Below are positions 8,599 through 18,890 of a stretch of 64,000 nt of DNA, piece by piece. The stretch comes from Prescottella soli (GTDB taxonomy: Bacteria; Actinomycetota; Actinomycetes; Mycobacteriales; Mycobacteriaceae). Below the pieces are notes generated by a model. That model was not told the origin of the DNA. It searched no databases and saw nothing but the letters and a program-made list of their open reading frames with translations. Made by a program: the position numbers and the translations under genes. The stretch lies in the NCBI RefSeq assembly GCF_040024445.1, contig NZ_CP157276.1, forward strand, positions 1,364,001-1,428,000. The letters run 5' to 3'. Each line of letters starts with the position of its first letter. The stretch's first letter is position 1.

Positions 8599-9335
8599 TG
8601 CGCTACGACGAGCAGGGGCTGACGTACTCATTGACCCGACGGCCCGATCCACGGATCGCCGCAGCGATCGACGCAGCCCTGGCCTGCACCGATTCGGTCG
8701 CGAACATCGGCGCCGGGGCAGGGTCTTACGAACCCAACCACACTGTCGTCGCCATCGAGCCCAGCGACGTGATGATCGCCCAGCGGACGTCCGGTGCAGC
8801 TCCGGCGTTGCGCGCGATCGCCGAGCGCCTTCCCCTGCAGAACGATTCCGTCGACGCTGCGCTTGCGGTGCTCACCGTGCATCACTGGCAGAACCTCGAA
8901 CGTGGAATCGCCGAACTGATGCGGGTCGCCCGGCGCCGGGTCGTGATCCTTGGTTGGGATCACCGGATCACGCGGGAGTTCTGGTTGCTCCGCGACTATC
9001 TGCCCTCCGCAGCCGAGACCGACGGCCGGCTGGCAGTTCCGATCACCCGCCTGGTCGAGCTTCTCGGTGGTGCGACCGTGCAGGAGGTACCGGTTCCGCA
9101 CGATTGTTCCGACGGGTTCGGGGGTGCCTACTGGCGTCGTCCCCGCGCCTACCTTGACCCCCTGGTGCAAGCAGGAATGTCGATGCTCGCACTCACTTCG
9201 CGTCCAGAGTTGGAGACGGGGCTGTCCCGGCTCCGTGCCGATATCGCGTCGGGCGGATGGGAGCGACGATACGCCGATCTTCTCGAGCTGGATTCGCTCG
9301 ACCTCGGCTACCGGTTGGTGATCGCAGACCTGTAA
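8598..9335 (+). CDS. SAM-dependent class I methyltransferase
   Basis: A 245-residue protein with the class I methyltransferase core: motif I VANIGAGAGSYEP (about 33-45), the acidic SAM-ribose position in VVAIEPSDVM, and motif LPLQNDSVDAALAVLTVHHW typical of the UbiE/BioC-like Methyltransf_11 group. The start overlaps the previous stop by one base. The substrate is not recognisable; small-molecule methylation is likely from the fold. Confidence 0.8.
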   Translation: MRYDEQGLTYSLTRRPDPRIAAAIDAALACTDSVANIGAGAGSYEPNHTVVAIEPSDVMIAQRTSGAAPALRAIAERLPLQNDSVDAALAVLTVHHWQNLERGIAELMRVARRRVVILGWDHRITREFWLLRDYLPSAAETDGRLAVPITRLVELLGGATVQEVPVPHDCSDGFGGAYWRRPRAYLDPLVQAGMSMLALTSRPELETGLSRLRADIASGGWERRYADLLELDSLDLGYRLVIADL

Positions 9336-9384
9336 CCAACAACGGATTTCACCACTCGGTACTTGGATCGATCCATAATCGGGT

Positions 9385-9936
9385 ATGACGATCCTCCAGG
9401 TCTTCGTGCCGGCCGAGTTGATCGAGGACGGCCAATGCCCCTTTCCCGAGATCGGCGAAAAGGCAAGATACACATTGATATTCGAACCCGCGTCCGCTGA
9501 CACGCCAGCCGAGTTGCGCACCGAGTTCACCGCCCGCCAGGAGAATCTCGCCGAGAACCTGCACCTGCTCCACTGCGATGGTTTCGCCGCGAGCTACTCC
9601 GGACCGCTGAAGCTTCCACCTCGCGTCAGGGGGCGACTCTCGGCCGAGTTCGGCGCCCTCGTGCCCAGCGCCGCCCAAGTAACCGGAACCGTGCGCTCCC
9701 GCCGGATGGTGACCGTCACCTCCCAACCCGACGCGTCGGGCCGCCATCCGCGCAACGGCACGGTCACACTCGCCGACGTACCGGCCGGACGACGCGGCTT
9801 CGATTCCGGGCTCGTCGCCGGCCGGTCGGTCTGGAAGAACGCAGACGGCGGCGGCTGGGTGTCGATGGAACCGCCCCACGACCGTCCCTGGGTGCGCGAG
9901 GTCGGCGTGCTGGTTGGGCTCGACACCGACGGATGA
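9385..9936 (+). CDS. Hypothetical protein (DUF6578-like)
   Basis: A 183-residue soluble protein starting MTILQVFVPAELIEDG. The N-terminal strand, the phrase NLHLLHCDGFAASYSGP in the middle and the C-terminal VREVGVLVGLDTDG resemble actinobacterial proteins of unknown function grouped as DUF6578; this link is from memory and uncertain. There is no signal peptide or membrane segment and no operon partner. A CATAAT hexamer lies five bases before the ATG. Confidence 0.55.
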   Translation: MTILQVFVPAELIEDGQCPFPEIGEKARYTLIFEPASADTPAELRTEFTARQENLAENLHLLHCDGFAASYSGPLKLPPRVRGRLSAEFGALVPSAAQVTGTVRSRRMVTVTSQPDASGRHPRNGTVTLADVPAGRRGFDSGLVAGRSVWKNADGGGWVSMEPPHDRPWVREVGVLVGLDTDG

Positions 9937-9954
9937 CGAGCCCGACCGTCCCGC

Positions 9955-10050
9955 TCAGAAGTGTCGGGTGAGCCCGAACAGCTTTTCGACTGTCTTGATC
10001 AGGCGGACTCGGGTGGCGTCACCCTGTCGATTCGGCATCGTGCGGGCCAT
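9955..10050 (-). pseudogene. Short ORF resembling a TetR N-terminus (remnant)
   Basis: A 31-codon ORF whose segment ATRVRLIKTVEKLFGLTRHF looks like helix 1 of a TetR regulator (compare the usual TR-x-x-I-L-x-A-A-x-x-L-F), then stops. Downstream on this strand there is only antisense of the gene at 9385-9936, so no DNA-binding domain can follow. It lies just after the Baeyer-Villiger monooxygenase gene, where such enzymes often have a TetR partner. It could instead be a chance ORF. Confidence 0.3.
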
Positions 10051-10113
10051 GCGAAGAGCGTAGCCGACAGCTCACGGCGCCCCGCCGGAGGGAATCCGCC
10101 TGACCTGCCGAAA

Positions 10114-12051
10114 CTATCGCAGGACGAAGTGCTCCTCGATCGGCGTACGGTGCTGGTTCCACACGTCGACCAACCGCCAGGGGCTGGCGACGATCACCCG
10201 GCCGCTGTCGTTGCGGTAGTAGGTGTGCGCGCTCGGCGTGTGTCGCCAGACGGTGTTCTCCATCGCGTGGTCGATCTCCGCGACGTACGCGTCGTAGGCC
10301 TCGCGGGTGGGTTCGAGCGAGCGCGCGCCACGCTCGGCGAGCAGGTGCAGGCACTCGACGATGTAGTGGACGGCCACCTCGATGCCGAAGTTGTTGCCGG
10401 CGCCGTGGCTCGGATTGGTGTTGGGGGCCGAAGTGACGAACAGGTTGGGGAAGCCCGGAACCGTACCGCCGCGGTAGGCGCGCGGGTTGCCGGACCACTC
10501 GTCGACCAGGGCCCGGCCGTCGCGTCCCCGGATGTCCATGGTGGACAGGAAGTCCAGGTGGAATCCGGTGGCGTAGACGATGACGTCGACCTCGACGAGG
10601 TCACCGTCCGGGGTCACGATCCCCTCCGGCACGATCCGGGCCGGCTCGGTGACCAGCACGTCGACGTGGTCGAGAGTGAGCGCGGGATAGTAGCCGCCGG
10701 GATCGCGGATGATGCGCTTGCCGAACGGCGCGAAGTCGGGCGTGACCTTCGCGGCCAGGTCGGACCCCGCGCCGAACGTGCGGTCGATGTACGCCAGGCA
10801 GTCCTGCAGCAGCATGTCGTTGGCCCGGGAGATCGACAGGTGCGTGGACGCCCACTCCGGGTCGACGATCACCACGGGGTACGCGCTGTCCGCGGACCCC
10901 CAGAAGGCCTTGACCCGCAACCAGTTCGCATAGAAGGGCACGTGCCGGTTCAGCCAGCGGTGGTGCGCGGGGACGTCGTCGCTGTCCCGCTTGCGCGGCG
11001 CCACCCAGTGCGGCTGTCGCTGGAACAGTGTCAGGTGGGCGACGTCGTCGACGATGGAGTCGACGATCTGCGCGGCGGTACAGCCCGCGCCGATCACCGC
11101 GACCCGCTTGCCGGTCAGGTCCAGCGTCGGGTCCCACTCCCCCGAGTGGACGCTGATCCCCGCGAACGACTCCCGTCCCTCGACCCCGGGGAACTTGGGT
11201 CGGTTGAGGTAGCCCAGCGCGGTGACCACCACCGCGGCGTGCGTCACCGAGGGAGTGCCGTCCGACGCCCGCACGTGGATGTCCCAGCGATGCAATACCT
11301 CGTCCCACACCAGCGCCTCGACCTCGGTCCCGAATCGGGTGTGGTCGCGGATCCCGTGCCGGTCGGCGACGGCGCGCAGGTAGTCCCGGTACTCGCCGCC
11401 CTTGGGGTAGTAGCTGGTCCATTCCGGATTCAGTTCCGAGGACAGCGAGTAGTACGACGACGGAGTGTCGACCCCCACGCCGGGGTAGTTCTGGATCAGC
11501 CATGTGCCGCCGACGTCCTCGTTCCGCTCGAGTACCTGGTACGCGATCCCCTCACGGGCCGCGGCGATAGCCGCCGCGATTCCCGCGAGCCCTCCGCCGA
11601 CGATCGCGAGGTCGAGCGTGTCCGGCAGCGGCGTCGTACGCGGGACGACGGGCTGCGGCCGGCGGAAGCCGCCCTGCTCGAGGAGCATCGGCAGGAACTC
11701 GTCGCCGGGTGTCACACCGAGAGCCAGCGGGACGAGGCGCGCGAACAGGGCGGGATCGTCCGGGGCGACGGCGCCGTCCACGATCCCGTCCGAGGTCACG
11801 GCGACGATCAGGTCGTCGACGATCGCCGTGGCCGTCGCCGGGTCGGTGACGCCCGCCATCTCGGGCGCGTCGGGCACATGGGAGATCGCGGCCCCGTAGC
11901 GATCGAGCACGCCGACGTCGCCGGTGAGTTGCGCTAGCACCACCAACAGCACGGCCGGGTCGGCCCGGTGCAGGTGCGCCCGCAACGTGTCGGGATCGAG
12001 TGCGCGGCCACCGGCGTCGGCCATCAGGGGAACGGCGGTACTGGATGTCAT
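10114..12051 (-). CDS. Flavin-containing Baeyer-Villiger monooxygenase, 4-hydroxyacetophenone monooxygenase-like
   Basis: A 645-residue class B flavoprotein monooxygenase. An N-terminal extension of ~145 residues precedes the FAD Rossmann fold (LAIVGGGLAGIAAAIAAA). The Baeyer-Villiger fingerprint FxGxxxHxxxW is intact as FAGISVHSGEWD, followed by the NADPH Rossmann motif VAVIGAGCTAAQIV. The extension and size match HapE-type enzymes, which turn ketones into esters with NADPH and O2. The ATG at 12051 has a perfect AAGGAG site. Divergent neighbours encode an SDR and an esterase, giving an alcohol-ketone-ester-acid route. Specificity cannot be read from sequence. Confidence 0.87.
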   Translation of the reverse strand: MTSSTAVPLMADAGGRALDPDTLRAHLHRADPAVLLVVLAQLTGDVGVLDRYGAAISHVPDAPEMAGVTDPATATAIVDDLIVAVTSDGIVDGAVAPDDPALFARLVPLALGVTPGDEFLPMLLEQGGFRRPQPVVPRTTPLPDTLDLAIVGGGLAGIAAAIAAAREGIAYQVLERNEDVGGTWLIQNYPGVGVDTPSSYYSLSSELNPEWTSYYPKGGEYRDYLRAVADRHGIRDHTRFGTEVEALVWDEVLHRWDIHVRASDGTPSVTHAAVVVTALGYLNRPKFPGVEGRESFAGISVHSGEWDPTLDLTGKRVAVIGAGCTAAQIVDSIVDDVAHLTLFQRQPHWVAPRKRDSDDVPAHHRWLNRHVPFYANWLRVKAFWGSADSAYPVVIVDPEWASTHLSISRANDMLLQDCLAYIDRTFGAGSDLAAKVTPDFAPFGKRIIRDPGGYYPALTLDHVDVLVTEPARIVPEGIVTPDGDLVEVDVIVYATGFHLDFLSTMDIRGRDGRALVDEWSGNPRAYRGGTVPGFPNLFVTSAPNTNPSHGAGNNFGIEVAVHYIVECLHLLAERGARSLEPTREAYDAYVAEIDHAMENTVWRHTPSAHTYYRNDSGRVIVASPWRLVDVWNQHRTPIEEHFVLR

Positions 12052-12200
12052 GGGGATCTCCTTGCAGGCCTGGATGTCCGAGTCCGACGACGGTCGTGAG
12101 CAGCCGGACGGGAGGGACGCGCGCATCCGGCGCGCGGGGCGATGTGATCCGGGACAGTAGGCCACCGAAGCGAGCCTGTCCATACCTACATCCCATTTAC

Positions 12201-12215
12201 CAGACTGACAGTCTG
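12201..12215. promoter_or_regulatory. Palindrome CAGACTG-A-CAGTCTG, putative TetR operator
   Basis: A perfect 15-bp dyad lies in the divergent space between the monooxygenase and the SDR gene. A related half-site, AGACTG, overlaps the -10 of the TetR gene that closes this cluster (minus strand, around 14818-14823). One TetR protein controlling both sites would fit the arrangement. Confidence 0.5.
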
Positions 12216-12327
12216 CTTTTTTGCTCAAAGGTCTACCCAAGCGACGCGGAGTGGGTTACCGTCCGAGTCGTCGCACCGCACCGGGAACGTGCTCCGCGCC
12301 CACTCCAGACGAAAGGCGTTGTCTGCC

Positions 12328-13263
12328 ATGGATCAACTACGTTTCGACGGCCAAGTCGCGCTGATCACCGGCGTGTCCACCTTCGGGTTGGGCCTCACCT
12401 ACGCCCGCCTGCTGGCCTCCCGCGGGTGCTCGGTGGTCGTCAACGACCTCGGCCGAGACTGGGCCGGGGCCGCGAACGCCCCGGGGACCGACGAGGCGGT
12501 CCGCCTGATCCGAGCCGACGGCGGGACCGCGACGGGTGTCACCGGCGACGTCGTCACCGAGGCCGACCGGATTGTGCAGACGGCGATCGACACCTTCGGC
12601 CGGCTCGACGTCGTCGTCAACAACGCCGGCGCCGGCGGGAGCTTCGACACCATGGTCGACGTGCACCTGCGCGGGGCGAACCGCATCACCGAGGCCGCCT
12701 GGCCGCACCTGTCCGCCACCGGAAACGGCCGGATCCTCAACATCTCGTCGAACGGCAGTTTCGGTGCCCCCGCCCTGCCTGGCTATGCGGCCGCCAAGGG
12801 CGCAATACTCTCCCTCACCCGGACGCAGGCCATCCTCGGCAACCGAATCGGCGTGCGCTCCAACGCGATCCTGCCCGCGGCCTGGACCCGATCCACGGCC
12901 GGGATCGAGCAGCCGGGATTCGGGGAGTTCATGCAGGATCACTTCCCGCCCGAGGCGGTCGCGGCCTTCGCCGCCTACCTGCTGCATGCCGACACCACGC
13001 TCACCGGCGAAGCGTTCGCGGTGGGCGGCGGTCTGGTCTCGCGGGTGGTGCAGGCCGAGACGGCTGGCGCACTCACCGCCGACCACACCCCCGAGGCCTG
13101 GCCGGCACTGATCGACCGGGTGATGGCGCCCGGCGACATGATCATCTCCAAATCACTTTGGTCCCAGCTCGATTCGTTCGTCGCCCGGATGAGCCCACAG
13201 GCCCGCGCGAATTGGGACGCGATCCGCGTCGCACCCGACGTCGACGGCAAGGTCAAGGCCTGA
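12328..13263 (+). CDS. Short-chain dehydrogenase/reductase
   Basis: A 311-residue SDR. The cofactor motif is LITGVSTFGLGLTYA (about 11-25), followed by NNAG, the catalytic serine in ISSNGSFG and YAAAK. The C-terminal ~60 residues extend beyond a typical 250-residue SDR, as in the type related to the dehydrogenase domain of multifunctional beta-oxidation proteins. NDLGRD after the second strand favours NAD(H). The ATG at 12328 was chosen over an upstream start lacking homology. It precedes the esterase by 21 bases with an AGAGGAGG site between, so one transcript is likely. A role in oxidising the alcohol precursor of the ketone is inferred. Confidence 0.82.
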   Translation: MDQLRFDGQVALITGVSTFGLGLTYARLLASRGCSVVVNDLGRDWAGAANAPGTDEAVRLIRADGGTATGVTGDVVTEADRIVQTAIDTFGRLDVVVNNAGAGGSFDTMVDVHLRGANRITEAAWPHLSATGNGRILNISSNGSFGAPALPGYAAAKGAILSLTRTQAILGNRIGVRSNAILPAAWTRSTAGIEQPGFGEFMQDHFPPEAVAAFAAYLLHADTTLTGEAFAVGGGLVSRVVQAETAGALTADHTPEAWPALIDRVMAPGDMIISKSLWSQLDSFVARMSPQARANWDAIRVAPDVDGKVKA

Positions 13264-13284
13264 ACCCCGAGAGGAGGAACCGAC

Positions 13285-14211
13285 ATGCTCGAACTCGATC
13301 CCGACGTCGCGGCCTACCTCGGCACCCGCGAGAACTGGGTGCCCATGCACGTGGCGGGCGTGCACGCCGCCCGCGCCGCCTTCGAGGCATTGCCGCAGCC
13401 CCCCGGCCCCGACATGCACCACGTCGAGGACCGCGTCGTCGACGGCCCGCACGGCCCGCTGCGGCTGCGGATCTACCGCCCCGTCGACGCACCGGACCTC
13501 CCGGCGATCGTGTACTTCCACGGCGGCGGACTGGTGATCGGCAGCATCGACACCTTCGACCGACTCGCCCGTCTGCTCGCGCAGGCGTCCGGCGCGGTCG
13601 TCGTCAGCGTCGACTACCGACTCGCCCCCGAGCACCCCTATCCGGTCGCCACCGACGAGGCGTACTTCGCGACGCAGTGGGCAGGCGCCAACGCCGCCGA
13701 TCTGGGCGTCGACTCCGACCTGATCGCCGTCGCCGGGGACTCAGCCGGCGCGACCCTCGCGGCCGGGGTGACGCTGCAGACGCGCGACGAGGGCGGAGTG
13801 CCGCTGCTGTTCCAGCTGCACATCTACGCGGGCATCGACCGCGACGACACCAAGCCCTCGGTGCTCGAGTTCGCCGACGGCCCGATCATCACCGCCGGCG
13901 ACTTCGCGTGGACGAAGAACCTCTACCTCGGCGACGACCCGAGCCGGGACCACCCGTACGGGGTGCCGAGCCTGGCCGAGGACCTGTCCGGCCTGCCGTC
14001 GGCGATCGTGGTGACCGCGTCGCACGACCCCAGCCGTGACGGCGCCGAGGACTACGCCCACCGCCTGCGCGACGCGGGTGTGCAGACCGCGGTGCTGCGC
14101 TATCCCGGTGTGGCGCACGGCTTCCTGATGCACGCCGACCAGCACGCCCGCGCCCGCCTGGCGCTGGCCGAGATCGGCGGTCTCATGCGCGCCAAGTTCG
14201 CGGTCGGCTGA
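13285..14211 (+). CDS. Alpha/beta hydrolase, hormone-sensitive-lipase-type esterase
   Basis: A 308-residue HSL-family esterase with every expected element: oxyanion-hole motif YFHGGGLVIGS (about 77-87), nucleophile in AVAGDSAGATLA, the acid aspartate in TASHDPSRDG and the histidine in GVAHGFLMH. It would cleave the ester made by the Baeyer-Villiger enzyme. The gene directly follows the SDR with a GAGAGGAGG ribosome site and converges on the TetR gene with a three-base gap. Confidence 0.87.
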   Translation: MLELDPDVAAYLGTRENWVPMHVAGVHAARAAFEALPQPPGPDMHHVEDRVVDGPHGPLRLRIYRPVDAPDLPAIVYFHGGGLVIGSIDTFDRLARLLAQASGAVVVSVDYRLAPEHPYPVATDEAYFATQWAGANAADLGVDSDLIAVAGDSAGATLAAGVTLQTRDEGGVPLLFQLHIYAGIDRDDTKPSVLEFADGPIITAGDFAWTKNLYLGDDPSRDHPYGVPSLAEDLSGLPSAIVVTASHDPSRDGAEDYAHRLRDAGVQTAVLRYPGVAHGFLMHADQHARARLALAEIGGLMRAKFAVG

Positions 14212-14214
14212 CCC

Positions 14215-14811
14215 CTAGTCCGACGGCAGCGCGGCACACCAGACGTCGGTGATCGTGTCGATCGCACCCTCGCGATCGGCCGACCACCCGCGCACCATCC
14301 AGGTGTTCAGGAACAGCTCGAGTCCACTGATCAACAGCAGCGCCCGGCGCTCGACCTCCGCGTCGTCGAAGCGCTGCCACAACTCGTCGTTCGCGGTCAG
14401 CGCCGAGACGAACCGGCGGTGGTAGTCCAGATAGAAGTCGTCGAACCGGACCAGCCCCGCGGATTGGACCCGCAACTTGTCGATGCTCGCCTCCCACGCC
14501 TCGACGACCCCCACGACCCACTCCCGGATCGTCGGACGTGACCAGTCGGTGAGCCGACCGAAGTCCCGGTACAGCGCCTCGGCTCGGTCCCACACCTCGA
14601 CGACGACGGCCTGGACGATCGCGTCCTTGCCCGGAAAGTACGAGTAGAGGGTGGCCCGACTGGCGCCGGCCGCCTTGGCGATGTCGTCGATCGTCGTTTC
14701 CCGGAAGCCGCGCTGCCCGATCAGGCGGGCCGCGGTGTCCATCAGATGTGCCCGACTCTTCCGCTTCTGCAGTTCACGCAGCGACAGTTTCTCGTCGGGT
14801 TCGGTTTCCAT
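14215..14811 (-). CDS. TetR-family transcriptional regulator
   Basis: A 198-residue TetR repressor: helix-turn-helix in TTIDDIAKAAGASRATLYSYF (first part, about residues 39-58), then an all-helical ligand domain. It sits at the end of the BVMO/SDR/esterase group. The start is leaderless (TAGACT six bases before ATG), and this hexamer overlaps an AGACTG half-site like that of the palindrome at 12201-12215, so self-control and control of the catabolic genes are both plausible. Confidence 0.85.
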   Translation of the reverse strand: METEPDEKLSLRELQKRKSRAHLMDTAARLIGQRGFRETTIDDIAKAAGASRATLYSYFPGKDAIVQAVVVEVWDRAEALYRDFGRLTDWSRPTIREWVVGVVEAWEASIDKLRVQSAGLVRFDDFYLDYHRRFVSALTANDELWQRFDDAEVERRALLLISGLELFLNTWMVRGWSADREGAIDTITDVWCAALPSD

Positions 14812-14817
14812 ACTCGC

Positions 14818-14823
14818 AGTCTA
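14818..14823 (-). promoter_or_regulatory. Leaderless -10 TAGACT of the TetR gene
   Basis: TAGACT is six bases before the ATG at 14811 with no Shine-Dalgarno sequence. The same bases form part of AGACTG, the half-site of the 12201-12215 palindrome. Confidence 0.45.
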
Positions 14824-14854
14824 GTGTCCGTGCGCAATTGTCTGTGACCGCCCT

Positions 14855-14860
14855 TACACT
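14855..14860 (+). promoter_or_regulatory. Leaderless -10 TACACT
   Basis: TACACT is followed by exactly six bases and then the ATG at 14867. No ribosome-binding sequence is present. Confidence 0.45.
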
Positions 14861-14866
14861 CACGCC

Positions 14867-15991
14867 ATGGCCGTCGAAGTGACTCGCGCGCAGGTGCTCT
14901 CGTACCGCTGGCACGCCCAGCAACTCGACCGCGCCGCGGGCGTCGCGTCCGGACCCACCGACTGCGACATCCTCGACCTCGGCATCCAGAACACCGGCCC
15001 GGACGGCGCCGCCTGGGCGCTGCTCCTGCGCGGCACGCCGCCCGGCACGACGGACGACCTCGCGCTGGCGTGGACGCTGCGGGCCGCGCCGCACTGCTAC
15101 CGGCGCGCGGACCTGCCCGCGATCGCGACGGCCACCGCCCCGCTGTCGGACGCCGACGCGGCCAAGCGCATCTTCGACGCGAACCGCCCCTTGAAGGCCG
15201 CGGGGATTCCGACGCTGGACGCGCTGCGCGCGGTCGCCGACGAGATGCGCGACATCGTCCGCGAGCCCACCGTCAAGGGCGAGATGTCGGCGGCGCTCAC
15301 CGCGCGGATGGGCGAGCCCTATCTGCGGTTCTGCCGCCCGTGCAACGCGACGCACATGTACGAGATGCCGTTCCGGCTCGCGGCGCTGCAGGCCGGTCTG
15401 GAACTGCGACCCGACACCTCGCCGCCCGTGCTGGAACGCATTCCGGGCTGGCGCGGGAAACCGTACGCCCGCACCGGCGCGGACGCGGACACCCGCTTCG
15501 ACGTGATCCGCGGGTACCTGCGATTCTTCGGCCCGTCCGAACCGAAGGCCACCGCCGGATACATCGACGCCCCGGTCAAGGACGTCAAACAGCACTGGCC
15601 GGACGACGCGACGCCGGTCTCGGTCGAGGGCGCGGAGCGGTGGATCCTGCCGGCCGATCTCGACGCCCTGCGCGATTCGCCCACCGACGACGGGGTGCGG
15701 CTCCTCGGCCCGTTCGACCCCTACCTGCAATTGAAGGACCGGGAGCTGCTCGTGGCCGACGAGTCGCGACGCAAGGCGCTGTGGCCGACGCTCGGCCGAC
15801 CGGGAGCGGTCGCCGTCGGCGGGGAAATCGTCGGCCTGTGGCGGCCGCGGACCTCGGGGAAGAAGTTCACCGTCGAGGTGACGCCGTGGACGCGGCTCAC
15901 GAAGCCGGTGCGGGGCGGGATCGAGCAGCAGGCGCAGGTGCTGGCGGACTTCCGCGGCGTGACGCTCACGGGCATCGTCGATCGGGACTGA
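14867..15991 (+). CDS. Winged-helix DNA-binding domain protein, HTH_42/AlkZ-like
   Basis: A 374-residue protein starting VEVTRAQVLSYRWHAQQL and containing AALTARMGEPYLRFCRPCNA and LLGPFDPYLQLKDRELLV, the pattern of the HTH_42 family that includes DNA glycosylase AlkZ. Members are built from repeated winged helices and act on modified or crosslinked DNA, or are of unknown function. I could not confirm the catalytic glutamine motif of AlkZ, so glycosylase activity is only possible. It diverges from the TetR gene and stands alone. Confidence 0.7.
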   Translation: MAVEVTRAQVLSYRWHAQQLDRAAGVASGPTDCDILDLGIQNTGPDGAAWALLLRGTPPGTTDDLALAWTLRAAPHCYRRADLPAIATATAPLSDADAAKRIFDANRPLKAAGIPTLDALRAVADEMRDIVREPTVKGEMSAALTARMGEPYLRFCRPCNATHMYEMPFRLAALQAGLELRPDTSPPVLERIPGWRGKPYARTGADADTRFDVIRGYLRFFGPSEPKATAGYIDAPVKDVKQHWPDDATPVSVEGAERWILPADLDALRDSPTDDGVRLLGPFDPYLQLKDRELLVADESRRKALWPTLGRPGAVAVGGEIVGLWRPRTSGKKFTVEVTPWTRLTKPVRGGIEQQAQVLADFRGVTLTGIVDRD

Positions 15992-16009
15992 CGTCGGCCC
16001 GGCGCTGGG

Positions 16010-16771
16010 TCAGCTCAAGGACACGTGCCAGACCAGGGCCGCGGCAAGGGCGCCGACCCCGTTGAGCGACCAGTGCAGGGCGATCGGGGCGAGCAGGCTG
16101 CCGCTGCGGCGGCGCAGCCACGTGAAGACGAAGCCCGCGGCCGCGGTCGCGGCGACGGCCCCGGCGATACCGAGCGCCTGCCCGAGCGGACCGCCGCCGA
16201 GGATCGCGCTCAGCCCCTCGTTGCCCGAGGTCAACCCGAGCGACGACGCGATGTGCCACAGACCGAACAGTAGGGACCCGGCGGCGAAGACGCCCCGCGC
16301 GCCCGAGACGCGGGACAGGGTGCCGTGCAGCACGCCGCGGAAGGCGAGCTCCTCGGGGATCACGGTCTGCAGCGGGATGACGATCATGGAGGCGACCAGC
16401 GCACCGGAGATGGTGGCGTACCGATCGGCCATGAAGAACTGCCGCGTGATCGGGAGCGCCACGCCGATCGCGACGACCGCGAGAACGATGCCGACCGATG
16501 CCAGCGCGTACACCGTCCCCTTGCGCCAGTGACGCGGCGACAGACCCAACTCGGACCAGCCCAGACCACGACGCCGGGTCAGCCCGACCAGGATCACCGC
16601 CGCGATCGGCACGGTCGCGATGCTCGCCCAGATGGTGGTGAAGTGGGCGATCATGTTGGTCGCGACCAGCACGACGACGACCACAGCGACGTCCAACCAC
16701 GCATGCGCGGCACGGATGCGGTGAATACCCGTCGTCGACACGGCGCCGGCGTTCGCGGTTGCGAGATTCAT
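16010..16771 (-). CDS. CPBP-family intramembrane metalloprotease
   Basis: A 253-residue protein with about seven to eight membrane helices and the three CPBP (Abi, CAAX-like) motifs: EELAFRG (glutamates and arginine), LFGLWHIAS (histidine) and HWSLNGVG (histidine and asparagine). These form the intramembrane active site of Rce1-type proteases. The ATG at 16771 was chosen; an in-frame TTG ten codons upstream is possible. No operon partner shows its substrate. Confidence 0.82.
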   Translation of the reverse strand: MNLATANAGAVSTTGIHRIRAAHAWLDVAVVVVVLVATNMIAHFTTIWASIATVPIAAVILVGLTRRRGLGWSELGLSPRHWRKGTVYALASVGIVLAVVAIGVALPITRQFFMADRYATISGALVASMIVIPLQTVIPEELAFRGVLHGTLSRVSGARGVFAAGSLLFGLWHIASSLGLTSGNEGLSAILGGGPLGQALGIAGAVAATAAAGFVFTWLRRRSGSLLAPIALHWSLNGVGALAAALVWHVSLS

Positions 16772-17010
16772 GCGGTGCGCATCCCCAGTCTCTGCGATCA
16801 ACCCGACACCGAGAGAACACAGATCGTTATCCGTCCGTTACCAATCTCGAGAGTACGCCTCCGTGCGTCGGCGGCGTGTGGTGAACTCGCCCACACCCCT
16901 CGCACGGTCACCTTCGATGCTACGGCGCCCCGCCCCGCCCCGGTTCGGACGAGTAAACCAACGCCGTTAGCCTGAGTACGAACTTCACAGCCCCGTGTTC
17001 AGGAGAGATG

Positions 17011-18708
<1,698 letters not shown>

Positions 18709-18730
18709 GCTGACGCACCGAACAACGAAG

Positions 18731-18762
18731 GCCCGGTGGAGTATTCACTCCCCCGGGCTTTC
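18731..18762 (+). terminator. Hairpin terminator after fumarase
   Basis: Arms GCCCGGTGGAGT and ACTCCCCCGGGC pair with one mismatch around the loop ATTC, followed by TTT. It lies 22 bases after the fumarase stop. Confidence 0.75.
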
Positions 18763-18890
18763 GCCGTCTTTGTCGGCTCCCTCGCCCCCGGTTCGATACC
18801 GATCCAGGCCCGACCCTTGCCAGCGACTTCACGGAGGTTATTGACTGGACCGTGCGATCGCCCACCGCCGTACACGGAGCGAGGTAGCTG

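Noticed and set aside
9961-11937. 658-codon plus-strand ORF over the monooxygenase gene
   Set aside because: It is the antisense shadow of a GC-rich gene: low-complexity, V/R/D-rich and no domain, while the minus strand has all Baeyer-Villiger motifs.
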